A DNA stretch of 9,097 nucleotides from contig JAEOTU010000165.1 of NCBI GenBank assembly GCA_016839665.1, positions 1 through 9,097 on the forward strand. The letters run 5' to 3'. Source of the stretch: Candidatus Hodarchaeota archaeon (lineage in GTDB: Archaea > Asgardarchaeota > Heimdallarchaeia > Hodarchaeales > Hodarchaeaceae). The position numbers were made by a program, and so were the translations under genes. A model generated the notes under the pieces. It was not told the DNA's origin, made no database searches, and saw nothing but the letters and a program-made list of their open reading frames with translations. Below, piece after piece: positions 7,024 through 9,097 of this stretch (positions are counted from its first letter, which is position 1; each line of letters begins with the position of its first letter).

Positions 7024-7698
7024 ATGATAGAAAGAATTGCATGGATTCGGTTAATCACTTATTTTGGTAGTAGTTTAATTCTCTTGACGGAAATATATCG
7101 ACTTATCCTTCTCTATTTACGGTTTATAATCCTTATTCCCTCACTTTACTCAATTTTAGAGATTGTTATGCTGTGGTGTTTATTCGGGGGGTTCTTAAGT
7201 TTAACCACTGGCTTTTATGGTCTAAAAAGAAGTGATCCCTTCTTACTTGATCCAGATAAGTATCCTATTTCTCACTTAAATAAGATTATTTTCATTGGGA
7301 TAATAATTGTATGCATTCTTATGATCTTAAACTTACTTCCCCCTTTGCATATAGTCGAAGATGAATCATTGGTGTTATTTCAAGTTATTATTAGCTTTCT
7401 TTGGATCTGCTATTATTCATTTATTATTACCTGGATTTCATTATTTTGGTCATTCATTAATGACAAAAATTTCCGTGAGATTATCAACAATCGAAGAATG
7501 GTTTTACACATATGTCTTGGTTTAATAATCATCCTCTTGAAGATACTCGATTCTCTCTGGATGTTATTTTCCGAAAACGCTTTACTTAGCTTCGATTTGG
7601 CTTATATTAGTTATGTATTTATTCTTGTATTCTTTCTATTGCTCCAGATTGTCTTTTTCTACCGCGCTACCAGATTTTCCTTCATTATTCATGGATAA
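7024..7698 (+). CDS. Hypothetical membrane protein with about six helices
   Basis: A 224-residue protein I do not recognise. Hydrophobic helices are visible near 8-30, 42-65, 87-106, 115-145, 158-182 and 192-214. A short polar loop holds KRSDPFLLDPDKYPISH at about 68-84, and another holds NDKNFREIINNRR near 146-158. No signal peptide, catalytic motif or known domain is evident. It starts 38 nt after the ATPase stop on the same strand, with no clear terminator between, so it may be the last gene of the transporter operon. Its Shine-Dalgarno match is weak (AGG about 8 nt upstream). Its last 63 bp overlap the 3' end of the opposing glycosyltransferase gene. The long hydrophobic reading frame with regular polar loops argues that it is real, but no function can be assigned. 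Confidence 0.7.
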   Translation: MIERIAWIRLITYFGSSLILLTEIYRLILLYLRFIILIPSLYSILEIVMLWCLFGGFLSLTTGFYGLKRSDPFLLDPDKYPISHLNKIIFIGIIIVCILMILNLLPPLHIVEDESLVLFQVIISFLWICYYSFIITWISLFWSFINDKNFREIINNRRMVLHICLGLIIILLKILDSLWMLFSENALLSFDLAYISYVFILVFFLLLQIVFFYRATRFSFIIHG

Positions 7699-8805
7699 AT
7701 TATGAAAATATTCAAGAAATTTTTTGAATTGAGCTGTGCGATGAAACTTTTTTTCAATGGCTTGACGAGCATTGTCACAAAGGCTTCGGTAATTCGTCCG
7801 ATCAGACCACATATTCTTGATTGCCTCAGCAAGGTGATCGATGTTGCCTAGTTCAACTAAATACCCGTTCTTTCCGTTTTTCACAACTTCTGAAATTCCA
7901 CCTAGATCTGATGCAATGACTGGTTTATCCATAGCTAAAGATTCAAGAACAACATTTGGTAATCCCTCTTTATATAAGCTGGGAAGCACTAGAATATCAA
8001 TTCGCTCATATATTTTCACTGGTTCTCTGGTAAAGGGAATAAAAGTGACATTACTTTCAAGTTCTAGATCTATAACTGTCTCCCTCAAAAAACGTTTATC
8101 AGGGCCATCTCCTACGATTAAAAGATGGATTTTTGGTAAATCTTTACTGATTAACTTCAAAAGTGCTTTCAACAAAAGTAATTGCCCTTTACGCTGTTCA
8201 AGAGATCCTATACAACCTAATACAGGAGAGGAATCGCCTAGAGGAAAAATGGTTTTGACACTCGAAATTCGATCTGCATTAGAAGAAAATCTTTCAATAT
8301 CTATCCCCTGATAGATAGTTTTGATCATATCTGCAGGAATATTGTAGTTTTGTATGAGAAAAATTTTTGTAGAATTAATAATTGTGATTATTGATGATCG
8401 AATAGATTGGTCTGGGAGATAGAATTCTCTTCGATAAGTTGGTACAACTGTCCCAGTTTTCGTTACTAAATATGTTTTTAGGTTTGCTTTCTTAATACAC
8501 TTAGCTGCAAATATAGAACAATGGAAATTCTCTCTAGGAGGGTGAACAGTACATATAGCAACATCACAGTGTTTCAATGCTTTTATCCAGATTTTCAAGC
8601 CAGTAAAATCTTTTGTAGTAATTTTTTTGTAGTCGTAGGTCACCAAATTGATAGAATCGTTTTTACATTCTTTTGCTAACCATCCATTCGCAGGAGTTAA
8701 TAGAGTGATTTCAATCCCTTGTATGATGTAGAACTGGATAGCCTCATAAACCCATAATTGAGTGCCTCCATGAAGCTTCGTATCTTCAATAAATCCTAAG
8801 TGCAT
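7636..8805 (-). CDS. GT4-family glycosyltransferase
   Basis: A 389-residue GT-B fold glycosyltransferase, expected to transfer a sugar from an activated (nucleotide-sugar) donor in the cytoplasm. The N-terminal domain starts MHLGFIEDT with the glycine-rich HGGTQ loop at 12-16. The C-terminal domain begins near GCIGSLEQRKG (198-207), whose R205 and K206 match the basic pair that contacts the donor phosphate in this family. It also has the retaining-enzyme E-x7-E motif (E280 and E288 in EGLPNVVLE), followed by KPVIASDLGGISEVV. Length is normal. The start codon fits the usual first beta strand, although the upstream Shine-Dalgarno is weak. The last 20 or so residues are polar and lie in the overlap with the gene on the other strand. 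Acceptor and product are unknown; surface glycan, glycolipid or compatible-solute synthesis are all possible. It is transcribed divergently from the putative phosphorylase. Confidence 0.88.
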   Translation of the reverse strand: MHLGFIEDTKLHGGTQLWVYEAIQFYIIQGIEITLLTPANGWLAKECKNDSINLVTYDYKKITTKDFTGLKIWIKALKHCDVAICTVHPPRENFHCSIFAAKCIKKANLKTYLVTKTGTVVPTYRREFYLPDQSIRSSIITIINSTKIFLIQNYNIPADMIKTIYQGIDIERFSSNADRISSVKTIFPLGDSSPVLGCIGSLEQRKGQLLLLKALLKLISKDLPKIHLLIVGDGPDKRFLRETVIDLELESNVTFIPFTREPVKIYERIDILVLPSLYKEGLPNVVLESLAMDKPVIASDLGGISEVVKNGKNGYLVELGNIDHLAEAIKNMWSDRTNYRSLCDNARQAIEKKFHRTAQFKKFLEYFHNLSMNNEGKSGSAVEKDNLEQ

Positions 8806-8880
8806 ATCTTACTCAAATAAAGTGAAATTAATCCATTTGTTTTTAACTTTGGTTAGAAAAAGCCAAAAATAGTTACATGA

Positions 8881-8901
8881 CTCTTTGTTCTCAAAAGAGA
8901 A
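8881..8901. promoter_or_regulatory. Possible operator in the divergent glycosyltransferase/phosphorylase spacer
   Basis: The 154-nt spacer 8806-8959 separates two divergent genes. It contains overlapping inverted repeats: CTCTTT (8881-8886) with AAAGAG (8894-8899), and TTCTC (8888-8892) with GAGAA (8897-8901) around a central AAAA. Placement midway between the genes would suit a regulator acting on both, but the arms are short. The rest of the spacer is AT-rich and has no TATA box that I would call with confidence. Confidence 0.25.
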
Positions 8902-8946
8902 AATGATGAGCAGCATCTTAAATCTCTCAAATTTTTATTAAATATC

Positions 8947-8950
8947 GGAG
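8947..8950 (+). promoter_or_regulatory. Shine-Dalgarno site that supports the TTG start at 8960
   Basis: GGAG lies 9 nt before TTG 8960. An in-frame TGA at 8954-8956 rules out any earlier start, so TTG is the first usable codon. The nearby ATG at 8953 is in another frame, stops after four codons and is only 2 nt from GGAG. Confidence 0.6.
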
Positions 8951-8959
8951 AAATGAATT

Positions 8960-9097
8960 TTGCTTGATATCCAAGGAGATAGAGAGAATAGAATCATTGA
9001 AAAATTAAGATTTCTATATGGAGACCGAGCTGACGCAGTTCTTAATGAAGTAAAAAGATTAATATTCGATTTCAACGAAAATCTCCTTCAACAAGAC
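8960..9097 (+). CDS. Putative GH13_18-like glycoside phosphorylase (sucrose/glucosylglycerate phosphorylase type), N-terminal 46 residues
   Basis: The frame starts at TTG 8960 and is open to the right edge, so the 3' end is missing. The visible residues include a helix reading EKLRFLYGDRADAVLNEVKR (residues 14-33). The pattern of KL-x-FLYG, two acidic or basic residues, then an amphipathic helix is what I recall from the N-terminal segment before the barrel in sucrose phosphorylase-like members of GH13 subfamily 18. Those enzymes cleave sucrose, glucosylglycerate or glucosylglycerol with phosphate to give glucose 1-phosphate. None of the catalytic residues are in the window, so the assignment rests on this short motif and on the neighbouring sugar importer. 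An unrelated helical N-terminus cannot be excluded. Confidence 0.5.
   Translation, partial: MLDIQGDRENRIIEKLRFLYGDRADAVLNEVKRLIFDFNENLLQQD

Noticed and set aside
7841..8311. 156-residue open frame on the + strand
   Set aside because: It lies wholly within the glycosyltransferase gene on the opposite strand, whose motifs are clear; its translation is Ser/Lys-rich with no domain pattern.
8953..8967. ATG-initiated short frame (MNFA) at the start of the putative phosphorylase, as a leader peptide or frameshifted start
   Set aside because: GGAG is only 2 nt away, it stops after four codons, and TTG 8960 has proper spacing in the long frame.

Overview
The window is AT-rich throughout (judged by eye) and most likely archaeal, plausibly from an Asgard/Heimdallarchaeia-like lineage; I put archaeal at about 0.7 and the lineage lower. 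The best evidence is the C-terminus of the first gene. A substrate-binding protein ends in a Thr/Val/Ser-rich linker, an SGFG motif, one membrane helix and a short basic tail, much like the PGF-CTERM surface anchors of archaea and unlike the N-terminal lipobox of bacterial binding proteins. A strong TATA-like element before the permease operon, poly-T tracts and C-terminal anchoring agree. A hairpin-plus-T terminator and clear Shine-Dalgarno sites are less discriminating.

Layout on the + strand: the 3' end of an extracellular sugar-binding protein gene (2-544, start outside the window); a 208-nt control region (545-752) with a 9-bp-stem terminator, a 42-bp tandem duplication and a TATA-like element; then a tight operon of two permeases (753-3398 and 3395-5824, joined by an ATGA overlap) and a MalK-type ATPase (5837-6985). 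A six-helix membrane protein of unknown function follows (7024-7698). A GT4-type glycosyltransferase lies on the - strand (7636-8805) and its 3' end overlaps the preceding gene by 63 bp. After a 154-nt divergent spacer, the 3' edge holds the first 46 codons of a gene whose N-terminus resembles GH13_18 sucrose/glucosylglycerate phosphorylase-like enzymes.

Together these describe a CUT1-type carbohydrate importer: a surface-anchored binding protein, two membrane subunits and a nucleotide-hydrolysing subunit, next to a probable intracellular glycoside phosphorylase and a glycosyltransferase. The grouping resembles the enterobacterial ycj cluster, which pairs a GH13_18 phosphorylase with a CUT1 transporter. 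The substrate cannot be read from the window.

The most unusual feature is the permease pair. Each has a recognisable MalF- or MalG-like core with its EAA loop, but the MalF-like subunit carries about 160 extra N-terminal and about 390 extra C-terminal residues, and the MalG-like subunit about 520 extra N-terminal residues. Most of this extra sequence is predicted membrane helix, so the assembled importer would have far more helices than a standard one.
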